Assembly: GCA_003707065.3 (NCBI GenBank)
Contig: PPXM03000002.1
Location: forward strand, 1,488,001-1,552,000
Origin: Trigonopsis variabilis
Taxonomy: Eukaryota; Ascomycota; Trigonopsidomycetes; Trigonopsidales; Trigonopsidaceae
Reading direction: 5' to 3'
Length of the DNA stretch: 64,000 bases
A program made the position numbers and the translations under genes. Under the pieces are notes generated by a model. That model had not been told where the DNA came from, did no database searches, and worked only from the letters and a program-made list of their open reading frames with translations. Positions 46,279 to 58,833 of this stretch are shown one piece after another (position 1 is the first letter of the stretch; each line of letters opens with the position of its first letter).

Positions 46279-47253
46279 ATGGCTCATAACTCGCAAAAAT
46301 TCCGACTCTTCATTACTGGGGCCTCTGGCTACGTTGGCAAGGCCGTCACTGAATACGCAGTTGCTGAAGGATATGATGTTTATGGTCTCTCAAGAAGCAC
46401 CCATGGCGATGAGCAAATTAAAGCCTTGAGTGCTACCCCTGTGCGAGGAGATCTCACAACTCTGGATCTCTTGAGCTCGGAAAGCGCCAAAGCCGATGGA
46501 GTGATTCATTTGGCTTTCATTCACGATTTTTCGGGTAAAATAAGCTATGCAGACATTGTACAAATTGACCGCGAAGCAATTGGTGCGTTGGCGAAACCAT
46601 TAGAGGGCACAGGAAAGCCGATCGGAACAACATCTGGAGCTCTTGGTATTGAAGCGGATCCCAACGGGGGGAAAGCAGCTGAAGATGGACCTATCAACAC
46701 CGTATCTCCGTTATCTATTCGCAACACTTCTGTAGAATACACGGTTTCCTTTAAAGGCCTTGGCGTACGTCCGTTTGTGATCCGACTGGCGCCTTTTGTG
46801 TATGGACGAGGCGGTAGTTTATTTTTACCGTTGCTCATTCAGAAAGCAGCGGAGCTAGGTGAAGCTCTGTACATTGGAGACGGGCTTGATTGCTTTACTT
46901 CAGTTCATGTTAACGATGCTGCAAGACTCTACCTCTTGGCTCTAAAGAAATCCCCCGCTGGAGAAATATTTAATGGTTCCAGCAATACAAGCACTACTTT
47001 TAAGCAGCTCGCAGAGGCAATCGGAAAGGCTTTGGATGTGCCAACCCGATCGGTCACCAAGGAGGAAATCAGTGCTAAGCTCGGAGCCTTTTTTGCAGAC
47101 GTTATTCTCTCCCCTAGCCGAGCATCTTCTGCTAAAGCGGTCAGGATTCTAAACTGGCGTCCAGTGGAACCGACTATTCTTGAAGATCTTGACCTGTCTT
47201 ATCGCGGCTTTATTCAAGACATCAAGAAAGGCGCACGGCCATTTAACGTTTAA
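46279..47253 (+). CDS. Atypical extended SDR, NAD(P)-dependent epimerase/dehydratase
   Basis: Single exon, 324 aa. Rossmann start LFITGASGYVGKAV (GxxGxxG) at residues 10-23, then DGVIHLAF, NTSVEYTVSFKGLGVR, FVIRLAPFVYGRGG and VHVNDAARLYLLAL. The pattern is of the atypical SDR subfamily in which the usual YxxxK active site is absent, so it may not be a normal dehydrogenase. Function is unknown; NAD(P) binding is inferred from the fold motif. No operon-like neighbours. It may have been acquired from bacteria, as such proteins often resemble bacterial ones, but I cannot test this here. Confidence 0.8.
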   Translation: MAHNSQKFRLFITGASGYVGKAVTEYAVAEGYDVYGLSRSTHGDEQIKALSATPVRGDLTTLDLLSSESAKADGVIHLAFIHDFSGKISYADIVQIDREAIGALAKPLEGTGKPIGTTSGALGIEADPNGGKAAEDGPINTVSPLSIRNTSVEYTVSFKGLGVRPFVIRLAPFVYGRGGSLFLPLLIQKAAELGEALYIGDGLDCFTSVHVNDAARLYLLALKKSPAGEIFNGSSNTSTTFKQLAEAIGKALDVPTRSVTKEEISAKLGAFFADVILSPSRASSAKAVRILNWRPVEPTILEDLDLSYRGFIQDIKKGARPFNV

Positions 47254-48309
47254 TTTGGGGCCCTCGCTACGTTTTTGTAGAGTAATATAATGTAATGATT
47301 GCTTTAGAATAATCTCAATGTCGTAACATGCATTATGTAGATTACTAAGTAGGATGTGGTCGGAAGCTAGTGTTACTTTACATCTGACGAGTCTTTCGGG
47401 TGGGGAGGTATCAGCCGGTTGAAATTACCGTATTTTCACCCGGTATACCGGAGGCGCACAGCTGAAACCTTGACGAGTGCTGGCACTAAGCGATTGGCTA
47501 AGCTGGTGAGGGAATCCCGCTTCAAGGAGAACTCCGCGTCTTAGTAATTGCCATCTTGCTCGAATAGAAGAGCCATTGTCAGTAAATTACGTGGCTGGTG
47601 ACGCTTTCGTCCCTTTGAACAAAGAGTTGTCAAGATTCGCATCTTGATACTTAGGGCATAACGCCAGCAGGGCCAGCAGGGCCAGAGTCACCACTTATAC
47701 AGCTTGCCATTCTACATAGATATCAGATGGTAGTAACCATACATATTGAGCTTACTATATACAAACATCAAAAGATCAACAGATAGAATGAAGGCCAATT
47801 TTTTTTTGTTGAACGCCGAAGTGAAAACAAAGAGAACCCTTAAAAATGACATAATCATTACTGAATCGATCATATAACTAAATATGGGCGAATCGGCGCT
47901 AGACTTGAGTCTCCACTGCTGCTGCTTGCTGCATGTGTTTGAATCGAAGCTTGTTTTCCCGCAACGTCGAAACAACAAGGGATAATCCCTGGCGGCTTCA
48001 GTTCAAGTTCTCTCCAAACCGCTTCTGAGCCCAGATATCTATCCGCTCTCTCAATCCAAAGCCAAATGAAGTGCACAATCGAACATGGGTATCGCCTTTG
48101 ACTTGATTCCCATTATTGATCGATTCTTGTCATTCCTCATTTGCCAACGTTAGGAGTTTACTCAAAACCCATTAAATTGAGGTCTGCGAGTTTTACACCC
48201 TTCTATTACTCTGCAACGTGGGGTAGAAGTTGCATTCTATTTTAGAGTTGGGCATTGTTCATAAACTACTTGTTACACATCATCTCAACGACTCAAGACG
48301 GACAATGTT
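47254..48309. other. Intergenic region SDR / ATG10
   Basis: About 1.06 kb. It holds a minor 9-nt tandem repeat (GCCAGCAGG, 47663-47685, 2.6 copies). Short minus-strand frames at 47712-48076 show no features. No RNA gene recognised. Confidence 0.45.
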
Positions 48310-48858
48310 ATGAACCAGCGTGTTTTTGATGAATCATGTGAGGCTTTTGAAGCCCATTTAAGTAGATTTGTCGACTGGGATATTAGGATCAGGCGGACAA
48401 CGATGACCTACGGCGAGTCAAAATATATCGAGATACGAAAGTGGAACTTCAGCGACCTGGATCAGAAGGATAGTTCATTGCTCACGAATCAATTAGACTC
48501 TGATGGCGATATTGAAACCGACACGTTAAATATAGTGCCACAAGATAGCTCGATTTTCTCTATTGCCTTCTCCCCGGTATACCGCACACCTGTTCTATAC
48601 GTCGAATTGTGGGATGGCGAGTGTATGAAATCTCTTGATGATGTTATGGAACGTTATCAAGTAAATATTCCTCACGATTGCTTTGGCTTGACTGAGCATC
48701 CCATTCACGGCAGACCGACCGTGTCGATACATCCATGCCGGACAGCTCAGATGATGTTGGAGCTATCCCCAGGTGACAGCTTAGGATATCTCCTGGGCTG
48801 GTTTAGCATCTATGGGCCCTATGTCGATCTCAACCTGCCACTTGATTGCTGGAAGTAA
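48310..48858 (+). CDS. ATG10: Autophagy E2-like enzyme Atg10
   Basis: Single exon, 182 aa (yeast Atg10 is 167). The E2-like catalytic site is the HPC in SIHPCRTAQMM, preceded by FGLTEHPIHGRP, the family signature. The middle has FSPVYRTPVLYVELWDGE and SLDDVMERY. Atg10 transfers Atg12 to Atg5 in autophagosome formation. The first ATG at 48305 is followed at once by a stop in its frame, so 48310 is the likely start. The C-terminus (YLLGWFSIYGPYVDLNLP) matches the family end. Confidence 0.9.
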   Translation: MNQRVFDESCEAFEAHLSRFVDWDIRIRRTTMTYGESKYIEIRKWNFSDLDQKDSSLLTNQLDSDGDIETDTLNIVPQDSSIFSIAFSPVYRTPVLYVELWDGECMKSLDDVMERYQVNIPHDCFGLTEHPIHGRPTVSIHPCRTAQMMLELSPGDSLGYLLGWFSIYGPYVDLNLPLDCWK

Positions 48859-49048
48859 ATGATGGCTCACTCCACCTTGATTGATCTCCTTAAAATATAA
48901 CATATACTTTCTTCTCTTGCTGAACGATTGGACTGATATATTGAGTCATATGATCGAGAGGAGGTCAAACGTATTTCGAGGATCCGGAAAGTACTACTGC
49001 ATCCCAGGCACTTTTACTATTCTAGAGGGAGTAATATATATGACAGTA

Positions 49049-49606
49049 CTATACATCAAATTTGACCTTTTTCACATCTCGTCCATTCACCTCATTTTCC
49101 TCAATATTCCGTTTACCTAGACCTTCTGATTCTTCTTCACTCGTCTCCTTCGCACCCTCACTTTCAGCGCGACCACTATCGACAACACCCTGTCGTACAT
49201 TCGCATCAGGTAGAATTGAGGGATTTAGTGGAGGAGGAGGAGGCATTCGATATGTTCCATCGAGTTTTGCAACTGCATCGGACTTCGTCTTTGCATATTG
49301 GATCCGTAGAGGTTTTCCGAAAAAATCGAAATCTTGTAAGGCCCGCAAAGCCACGCTAGCGGCACTCACGCTCTCAAAGACAACATGGGCTTGACCGCGC
49401 ATCTTGGAAGTCTTCAAGGCTATTATTGATATCACTCGTCCATAAGTTGAAAAAATCTCATAAAGATACAGCTTCAGGTCTAGACATTAGCGAAAATTTC
49501 CAGAAAACAGCTCCGACTTACCTGACTTATGTATCTTACCGTCAAGATTATTCACATATAAGGTTTGATTAGGAGGATATTTGGGCCGAAGCTGCTCCTC
49601 TGTCAT
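49049..49606 (-). CDS. MSL1: U2 snRNP B''-type RRM protein
   Basis: Exons 49606-49522 and 49479-49049 (42-nt intron, CTAATGTCTAG) give 171 aa. One RRM: RNP2 as TLYVNNLDGKIHK and RNP1 as MRGQAHVVFES, with LYEIFSTYGRV between. This is the U1A/U2B'' first-RRM pattern. After it come a proline run and an acidic/basic tail ending KKVKFDV. There is no second RRM, as in yeast Msl1, unlike animal U2B''. It binds U2 snRNA loop IV with the U2A' homologue. Splice join confirmed by frame (KS-D-LKLYL). Confidence 0.85.
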
Positions 49607-49885
49607 GGCGGTTGGCTCGATTGACAGGCGCTACAGGAAGCGACCATGGGCACGACAACAATCATGGGTCGTCGTGGGGTAGTCTCCTTAGGGAGCTGAC
49701 GCTAAATGAGTCTGTGAATACATTAGAGTCAGAATCATTTCAGAGTTGGCGGTAATTGTAGTCTACTTCGCGCATTAACAACAGCCCCTGCATTTTTTGT
49801 CTCAAGCACAGCATACGAATCAAACACATTCAGCAAAAATATATCATACTATTACATACTTTTCAACACCATCGTCATCGGGCTT

Positions 49886-51503
<1,618 letters not shown>

Positions 51504-52019
51504 TATGCCAAACGAAAGAAGACCAGACACAGGGTTGAATTTGTCCCAGACTCAAGTGGTGCCATGAGGGCTGCACCCCCAAAAATCGAGGGGAGTCCAC
51601 TTACCCGGACGATGCCCATCTTATCGCGCGAGCAATCGCAGGTGCGCTTTTACTAAGAAGACATGGTGGGTTTTCTTGAGACAATAAATAGAAGAAAACT
51701 GACATTCTACGTATGCTCTATTAGAGCTATTACCAAACCTATGTCCTAGCAATTGCTGAATACATGTCTGTAGATAAGATCATAGAGAAGGTCCTGCGTT
51801 ATTCTTATCTATGATATGACAGGTTTGAAATATAGTGTAGAGGAAATTCTCACATCATTTATTGGGTCGACTAGGCCAGACTGGAACCCTTCTAAACGTA
51901 GTCACGCCATACTGAGCGTCTCATCACCAGGGAGACGGGGTCGACCCGCTGTTCCTCGTAAGCTTCCGAGGAACTTTAGACCAGTCTTAATTTTGTATGA
52001 GTTGTTTGCAGGTTCAATC
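51504..52019. other. Intergenic region CYP51 / YAK1
   Basis: The 516 nt hold the CYP51 promoter and YAK1 3' end. A plus-strand ORF starts at 51816 but runs into YAK1 antisense; I do not call it. No repeats or RNA genes seen. Confidence 0.4.
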
Positions 52020-54461
52020 CTAGCCAACTTGAGATTCGTAGTAGCCATCTTGGGACTGCGCGTAAGTGTTACCAAAAAGATCCGGAGGAGGAATATAAGC
52101 AGGGCTTTGACTATGGTGGATAGAATCTGTGGGATTGACCAAAGACGACGCCTGTTTGATCGTAGGAGGAACATTGTCTGACATCCCAATCGTAGACGCT
52201 CTCGGGCGATTCCTGCTGGATGGGGCATATGTGTTTTTATTCGGCGCAACAGAATGCTGAAGAGAAAGTTGAGAGATATTATGTGTGGTGGCGGCCAACG
52301 GATCATAATAGCTCTCTGGCCGGGTATGGGTTGACTGACTAGATTGCCCAGAGGTCGAAGCAACACTAGCTGCCGGCGTCGCATTCGTTCGGTAGGGATA
52401 TGTGTATGGCTGACTTGCCAATGAGGGATTTCGTGAGAGTTTAGCTTGTTTCGATAACTCTGAGTGAACAGGACCTGGTGGCGGTTGGCTCGCGAGAGGA
52501 TTGAGACGATCTAAAGGAGGGGCCTGGGGTCCGCCGACATTTTCGGGCACGAAATGGCCACTGAATTTTCGATTGGTAATAAAGGGATGCATTCTAGCCT
52601 GATGAGGAGTCCATCGCTCCATCGGATTCAAGTTAAGAATGCCCGTTAGGAAATCAATAAAAACAAGCCGGTTTTGCATTTCTCGCTCAATATCATGCTG
52701 CTTCATATTCTTCTTCGGCATCGGGTAAGTATTGATCAGTTCTGGAAGTTTGGTAGCCGAAAAGTACTTTTTGCTGGGAAGCTCGTTTCGCGAGTGCTCC
52801 TTTGAGTATTGTTCCAAAGATTTCAGTCGGTAAGATCTATTGCCATACTCGTCTATGGCTGTATCAAAGAAATCTTTTGTCTGTTTGCCCATGTCCAACA
52901 TCCATATTGGGGGGAGTCCCATCATTTCAACAATGCGACAGATCTGGTTATACTCTGAGCTTCCTGGAAATAAAGGTAATCCCAAAAACAACTCAGCTAT
53001 GATACAGCCAAATGACCACATATCTATTGATGAAGTGTAAGGCAACCCCAACAAGACCTCGGGCGACCTATAGAATCGAGATTGGATATAAGTGTAGACC
53101 GTTTGACGTTCATGACACGCACTTCCAAAATCGATCACCTTAATAGAAGGTCCATCTAGATTCTTCAACAAGATATTTTCTGGCTTAAGGTCACAATGAA
53201 TCAAGTGCGCATCCTTTAAAACACATAAGGCGTCCAGTAATTGTTGGGCAAACACTTTGATAAGACTAGTACTTAAACCACGAAAATGATTCTGTTTAAT
53301 CAAATCATAAAGATTACTGCTCAATAACTCAAAGACCAGACATAGATGGTCGTGATGAATGAACTTATCTTTAAGACGCAAGATATGATGCTCATCGTCT
53401 TTATCGATCGAGCTGTTGAGTAGCTCCAGAACCGAGACCTCCATCATACTCTGATTAAAGTATGCTTGTTTATTCTTAATCACCTTAACAGCCACAAGTT
53501 CTTTAGTGGCAATATTTTGACATTTGACTACCTGTCCAAATGTTCCCTGGCCCAAAATATCAAGAATTAAGAATCTAGAATGATTAGCTAAGAAACTGGA
53601 CTTCACCGCGCAAGACTTACCGTTGTGACCCATCTTTACCGCCAAGAATGTCGTTAACGTAAAGAATGTAATCATTATTCTCATTATCGTGACCGTTGTT
53701 TTTAACGCCTTTGTTTGGTTTAGTTAATACACGGCGAGGGTTTCGCGAAGCTTCATAAGAAAAAGCAGGATTACAGATACAGTATGTATCCACTAAGCGC
53801 ACCGTTAGACCGACCAAGGGCTAAAGCGTTAGACCTTTTTCACACGGAGAATCCTTACACTGACAAATCCTCCACTAGGATCGGCTCGACGTTGGCCATA
53901 ATGGTTCTTGACCACAGGATGGAGCTCAGACCTGTTGGAGATCGGGCGGAAGCGCGCAGGACAAGGAACATTGGTCGCAGCGGTATTGCTGTATTTCTGT
54001 CTCACCAAATGATTCCATCCTACATTCTGCGCCTGGTTATTTAACGAAGGTCGAGGACTGGGGGTGACATTTCCTGGGAAGGCATTATTACCGGAGTAAA
54101 AGGTATGTCGACCGGAGCCAGGATTAGCCGAATCATAAGAAGGCGGATTCCATGTACTATATTGGTAACTCGCTTGTGAATTAGCGGGATATTGCCCAGA
54201 TTGACTCGACCCGCCGTCACTGGGTTTAAGTCCGGGTTGGGAATATCGAGCCTGATCGGAAGGATACTGAGCTGTTCTTGTATTTCTAGGGCTGCCTACA
54301 GGAGGCAATCGCTGATATTGGCCGTAGGAGCTAGGCGTCGTTCCAAGATCGGACGTTGAGTACATCCCCGGGGGGTACTCGCGGCTCTGTCGATCAAGCG
54401 TACCGCTAGCCTGAACGTTTGTCTTTGCTGGCCCGCCTAACCCAATTGATGAGTAATCCAT
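52020..54461 (-). CDS. YAK1: DYRK-family protein kinase Yak1
   Basis: Exons 54461-53859, 53820-53621 and 53574-52020 give 785 aa; introns are 38 and 46 nt. Residues 1-200 are low-complexity (Q, P, S, Y). The Yak1 N-terminal motif ADPSGGFVSPL crosses intron 1, and SRNPRRVLTKP and DYILYVNDILGG lead into the kinase domain. Key sites: GQGTFGQVVKC, VAVKVIKNK, HCDLKPENILL, IDFGSACHER, and the YTYIQSRFYRSPEV activation loop with the autophosphorylated tyrosine. The C-terminal 190 residues are disordered. Yak1 is a PKA/TOR-antagonist growth-control kinase that shuttles to the nucleus on glucose loss. Confidence 0.94.
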
Positions 54462-55371
54462 TCTCGTCCCGATGTCCTAGACGTATAGATCTCACCCGTT
54501 CGACGCAATCGGGACTGTCGTCGAGATAAGATGAGGTGATTCAACCAATGTTAATCTGATGGACTTGCAACCTCGCCTACCCCTCTCACGTCAACGTTTG
54601 AACTTGTACTGTTTGTTGATCAATCTACTTGGAATGAACGTCTATTATACTACACTACCAATTTGTAATTTCCGGTTCATTCTCAATTCATGTTTTTGGA
54701 AAGCCTTGTGATGCACGCTGGGAGATGCCGCCTGTTTACCCGGACGTGAAGATGCTGGTCCCGGCCTACAATCATTGCGATGACACAGTCTAGATCCGCT
54801 GACGCCCGTACCTTTATGCTTTCCGGTATTTTCTAGGAAACTGGTCCAGTACAAAAGCAGCCTTTGCTCTTTATGTTAGATGATGAAGTCTGGTCACAAG
54901 TTTGTACAATATTAAGGAGTCAATCTGACTGCTATGAATAGACAAAGACGCACGCCTGACGTTACTACACAAAGAGTGCATGCGACATTTCCTCGCGTGC
55001 TTTTCTTGGCACAAGACAATGATCCAGTTCTTGATAAGAAACATCGAGGAAATCTCCTTAGAAGGCTGATTTCTGGGTCGGATCAAGCCTGCAAGTATCT
55101 CACGTATTAGGAGATGTAGTCAATCACAGTCATACGGATCGCAGAGGAAGGCTGCTGGGAACAAACTAAAACGGTCATCCTTGGAATTATTAGCATTCCT
55201 TTTTTCTCGACAGTGCTTGGAAGATTCTTGAATAAGATGTTGAGTTCTTGTCAGGGATCAGTCTCCATAATTGCCAGGACGTCAGTGTACGTACCTCTCG
55301 CTATCGATACCGTGTAGCAAGGTAAGACTAATCTCAACTCTGCTCCTGGGACAGACGTAGACTCCTCCAAC
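54462..55371. other. Divergent intergenic region YAK1 / RAD26
   Basis: The 910-nt spacer holds two promoters. Two short minus-strand frames (54645-54854, 54871-55086) have no features. No RNA gene or repeat recognised. Confidence 0.45.
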
Positions 55372-58300
55372 ATGGATATAACAATCAAAAAAGAGCCCGA
55401 TAAAGATGAAGAGGAGTTAGACGCCGAGGAAAGAAATTGTGGAGCGGAAGACGGACAAGATCAGGAAGCTAGTAATGACGTTGATGACATACAAACTAGC
55501 CTAGGAGTTGAGGCAGTGGATCAAGCATCTCTTGAGACTCAGGTGATGAATGAAGTAAGCTCCACTCTTGTCGCTATCTAACTATAGGCCAACGAGACTC
55601 TAAAGAACCAAAGTGTCGAGCTTGAACGTCGACGGCTGGACAAGGCAGGAAAGAAGAAAGAGTAAGACTAGAAAATTGGGCAACGAGTGGACTAATAGTA
55701 GGACTGTGTTGAAACGGATAGAGCTCCTGAAAGACCGAGCATATGGGCCGAACGTGAAAATATCAACCAAGCAGCAACTGATTCAACAGATTGATCGTCT
55801 GGTGAGTTGTAAGACTTGGCGATCTATGCTTACCGATAGAAAAATCAAGATCTTGCTAGCGTGAATCAGGAAATCCTCGATATTACGAATCGGATAGGAG
55901 AAATAGAAGGCTCCCACGGGCTTTCGGAAGAATCTAAGGGACAAGGCCGGCTAGCAGATGAGAGTGAACGAGATTATCTAATTCGGACGGGAAAAATTAC
56001 ACCTTTTGCGAACTTTCATGGACTCGAGCGTCCTACACAGCAAGAAAACGTGAAGACAGAAGTGACATCTCATCGAGAACTACGTCTCCCGGGACAAGAA
56101 TTGGAACACATATTCGAAGATGATGCTCAGGGGCATAAAGGTAAATCCCCAGGGCCCGAATCATCTGGTGAAAGTCATCCTTCCTCAGAAAGTTATGTTA
56201 CCAGTGACGAAGAAACTGAGGAAGAAGATATTGAACAATACCAGAAAAAACAGGAAGAATATGAAGACGATGGTAACGAACAATCATATCAGCGACGCCT
56301 GAAGGAGTGGATTAGACGCCGGAAAGAATTCAGAAAGCAAAAGGGAGTACCTGAGCCCCCTGATAACGTCCCTGAATGGAGAATTCCTCATCCTACTGAG
56401 CCTGACGGTGTAGTTGACGGTGAATTCAAAGTACCTGGGGATATTTATGCTAGCCTGTTTGACTATCAAAAGACATGTGTTCAGTGGCTCTGGGAACTCC
56501 ATTGCCAGAAGACGGGAGGAATCCTTGGAGATGAGATGGGATTAGGAAAAACAATTCAAATAATATCCTTTCTGGCTGGATTACATTATTCGGGACTATT
56601 GACTAGACCAGTCCTGGTAGTTTGTCCCGCCACGGTAATGAAGCAATGGGTAAATGAATTCCACCGATGGTGGCCTGCCTTTAGAGTGGTCATTCTGCAT
56701 TCGAGTGGAAGCGGAATGAATAAACATATCGATGATAGTGACGATGATGAGTTGATTGAGTCGACTGCCAGCACGAGCTATCAAGCAGCCACCAGAGTCG
56801 TGAATCGAGTGATGAAAGAAGGCCATGTGATCGTCACAACCTACGTGGGGCTGCGGATATATAGCGGTCTTCTATTAAACCGGTCATGGGGCTATTGTGT
56901 GTTAGATGAGGGACACAAGATTCGGAATCCAGATTCAGAGATTTCGTTAACATGTAAACAAATAAAAACCCCTCATCGGATTATCCTGTCTGGAACGCCT
57001 ATGCAAAACAATTTGACTGAACTATGGAGTCTCTTTGATTTCGTTTTCCCGGGCAGACTGGGTACTTTACCAGTGTTCCAGTCTCAGTTCACCATTCCCA
57101 TTAATATTGGCGGGTATGCAAATGCTACAAATGTCCAAGTACAGACCGCCTATAAATGTGCAGTCGTCCTGCGGGACCTCATCAGTCCTTACCTCCTTCG
57201 GCGAATGAAAGTGGATGTTGCTGCTGATCTGCCTAAGAAGTGTGAACAAGTTTTATTTTGTCGCTTGACGAAACCTCAAAGACTGGCGTATGAAGATTTT
57301 CTTAAATCCGATGAGATGAAATCAATCTTTGCTGGAAAGCGTCAAGTATTATTTGGAGTGGATATCCTCCGAAAGATATGTAATCATCCTGATCTGGTCA
57401 ACAGAGAGATCTTGTCAAAAAAGCCTGGGTACAAATATGGCAATCCTGTCAAGTCAGGGAAGATGCAAGTGGTAAAAGGTTTGTTGGATTTATGGAAACG
57501 CCAAGGGCATCGATCTCTGCTCTTCTCTCAAACTCGTCAGATGCTGGATATCTTGGAATCCATGGTGGCCCATATGGAACCAAAAATTACGTATTTACGG
57601 ATGGATGGATCTACACCAATTAGTTACCGACAGGAATTGATGGACCAGTTCAATAATGATTCTTCCATTGATCTTTTTCTTCTGACAACTCGAGTCGGTG
57701 GGCTCGGCGTGAATCTTATTGGGGCTGACCGGGTCATTATATTCGATCCAGATTGGAATCCCTCAACTGACGTTCAAGCGAGAGAACGGGCTTGGAGACT
57801 AGGTCAGAAAAAGGATGTCACCATCTATAGATTAATGACATCCGGCACGATTGAGGAGAAAATCTATCACCGACAGATATTCAAGCAGTTTCTCACTAAT
57901 AAAATTCTTAAAGACCCCAAACAACGCAGATTCTTTAAAATGAACGACATGCATGACCTCTTTACTCTAGGGGATGCCAATTCCCAAGGAACAGAAACGG
58001 GTGGCCTATTTGCGGGGACCGAACGTCAGATTGAGCGACCGAATGGCGATAGAGAAGCTTCCATCAAGGCGTTGGATGGCGTTGCGACAATGGAAAGGTT
58101 TGATGCACCGGACAATGACGAAGAACAAAATCCATCATCGAATATGAACGAAGATGATAGAATTATGGAAGGCCTGTTCGCTCGCTCTGGTGTCCAAAGC
58201 GCATTACAGCATGATGATATAATGGAAGCATCCAGGCCAGACTCCCTTCTGGTCGAAAGAGAGGCTTCGAGGATCGCAAGTGAAGCTGCAAATGCTCTTA

Positions 58301-58788
58301 AAGCATCCAGAAATGCAGCAAGAACTTATGCGATCGGCACTCCAACCTGGACTGGCAAATCTGGCAAAGCAGGAAAGCTAACGCCTAGAACTTCTCCTGG
58401 ACCGAGATCATCTTCATCACCAGGACCATCTAGATCTGGCGCCATGTCGTCAGGTTCAATACTTGCTGGTATTCGTAAGAAGCGGGAGTTAGAAGAAGAA
58501 GAGAAACAGAAGAGAACTACCCGATCTCGTCAAGGATCACCACTAGTGAGGCCGACAAGTATGGACTTAGAAAATTTGACCGATCGAGATAAGCTGGATT
58601 TGATTTCTAAGCTAAGAAATTATCTTGCTCAGCATGGAAACAAAGCTCGGTCAGCAGATATTGTTGCTGAGTTCTCAGTCAAGATATCGGGGGCTCAACA
58701 AGTGAGCACATTCAGAGAAATGCTAAGACAGATTGCGCAATTTAACGGACCTGAGGGATTTTGGGAACTTAAAGATGAGTTTGTATAA
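55372..58788 (+). CDS. RAD26: Rad26/CSB Snf2 ATPase for transcription-coupled repair
   Basis: Exons 55372-55554, 55588-55661, 55699-55801 and 55840-58788 give 1102 aa (yeast Rad26 1085); introns are 33, 37 and 38 nt, all near the 5' end. The N-terminus is acidic with a coiled, basic linker (KRRELLK-like stretch around exon 3). Snf2 ATPase: GGILGDEMGLGKTIQ, DEGH in VLDEGHKIRNPDSE (DEGH is the Rad26/CSB form), NNLTELWSLFDF, then lobe 2 with DLFLLTTRVGGLGVNLI and RERAWRLGQKKDVTI. The C-terminal end, from LTDRDKLDLISKLRNYLAQHG, resembles the CSB UBD/winged-helix end. It displaces or remodels stalled RNA polymerase II. Confidence 0.95.
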
Positions 58789-58833
58789 TTTACGATATAG
58801 TTTGGAGTTTTGGGGGAATCAAGTTAATGATAT

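Noticed and set aside
51816-52181. Plus-strand ORF of 121 codons starting with a YSVEEIL segment
   Set aside because: It overlaps the YAK1 3' end antisense, has no family match I know, and the YSVEEIL likeness to an eIF4E-binding motif is too weak to call a gene.
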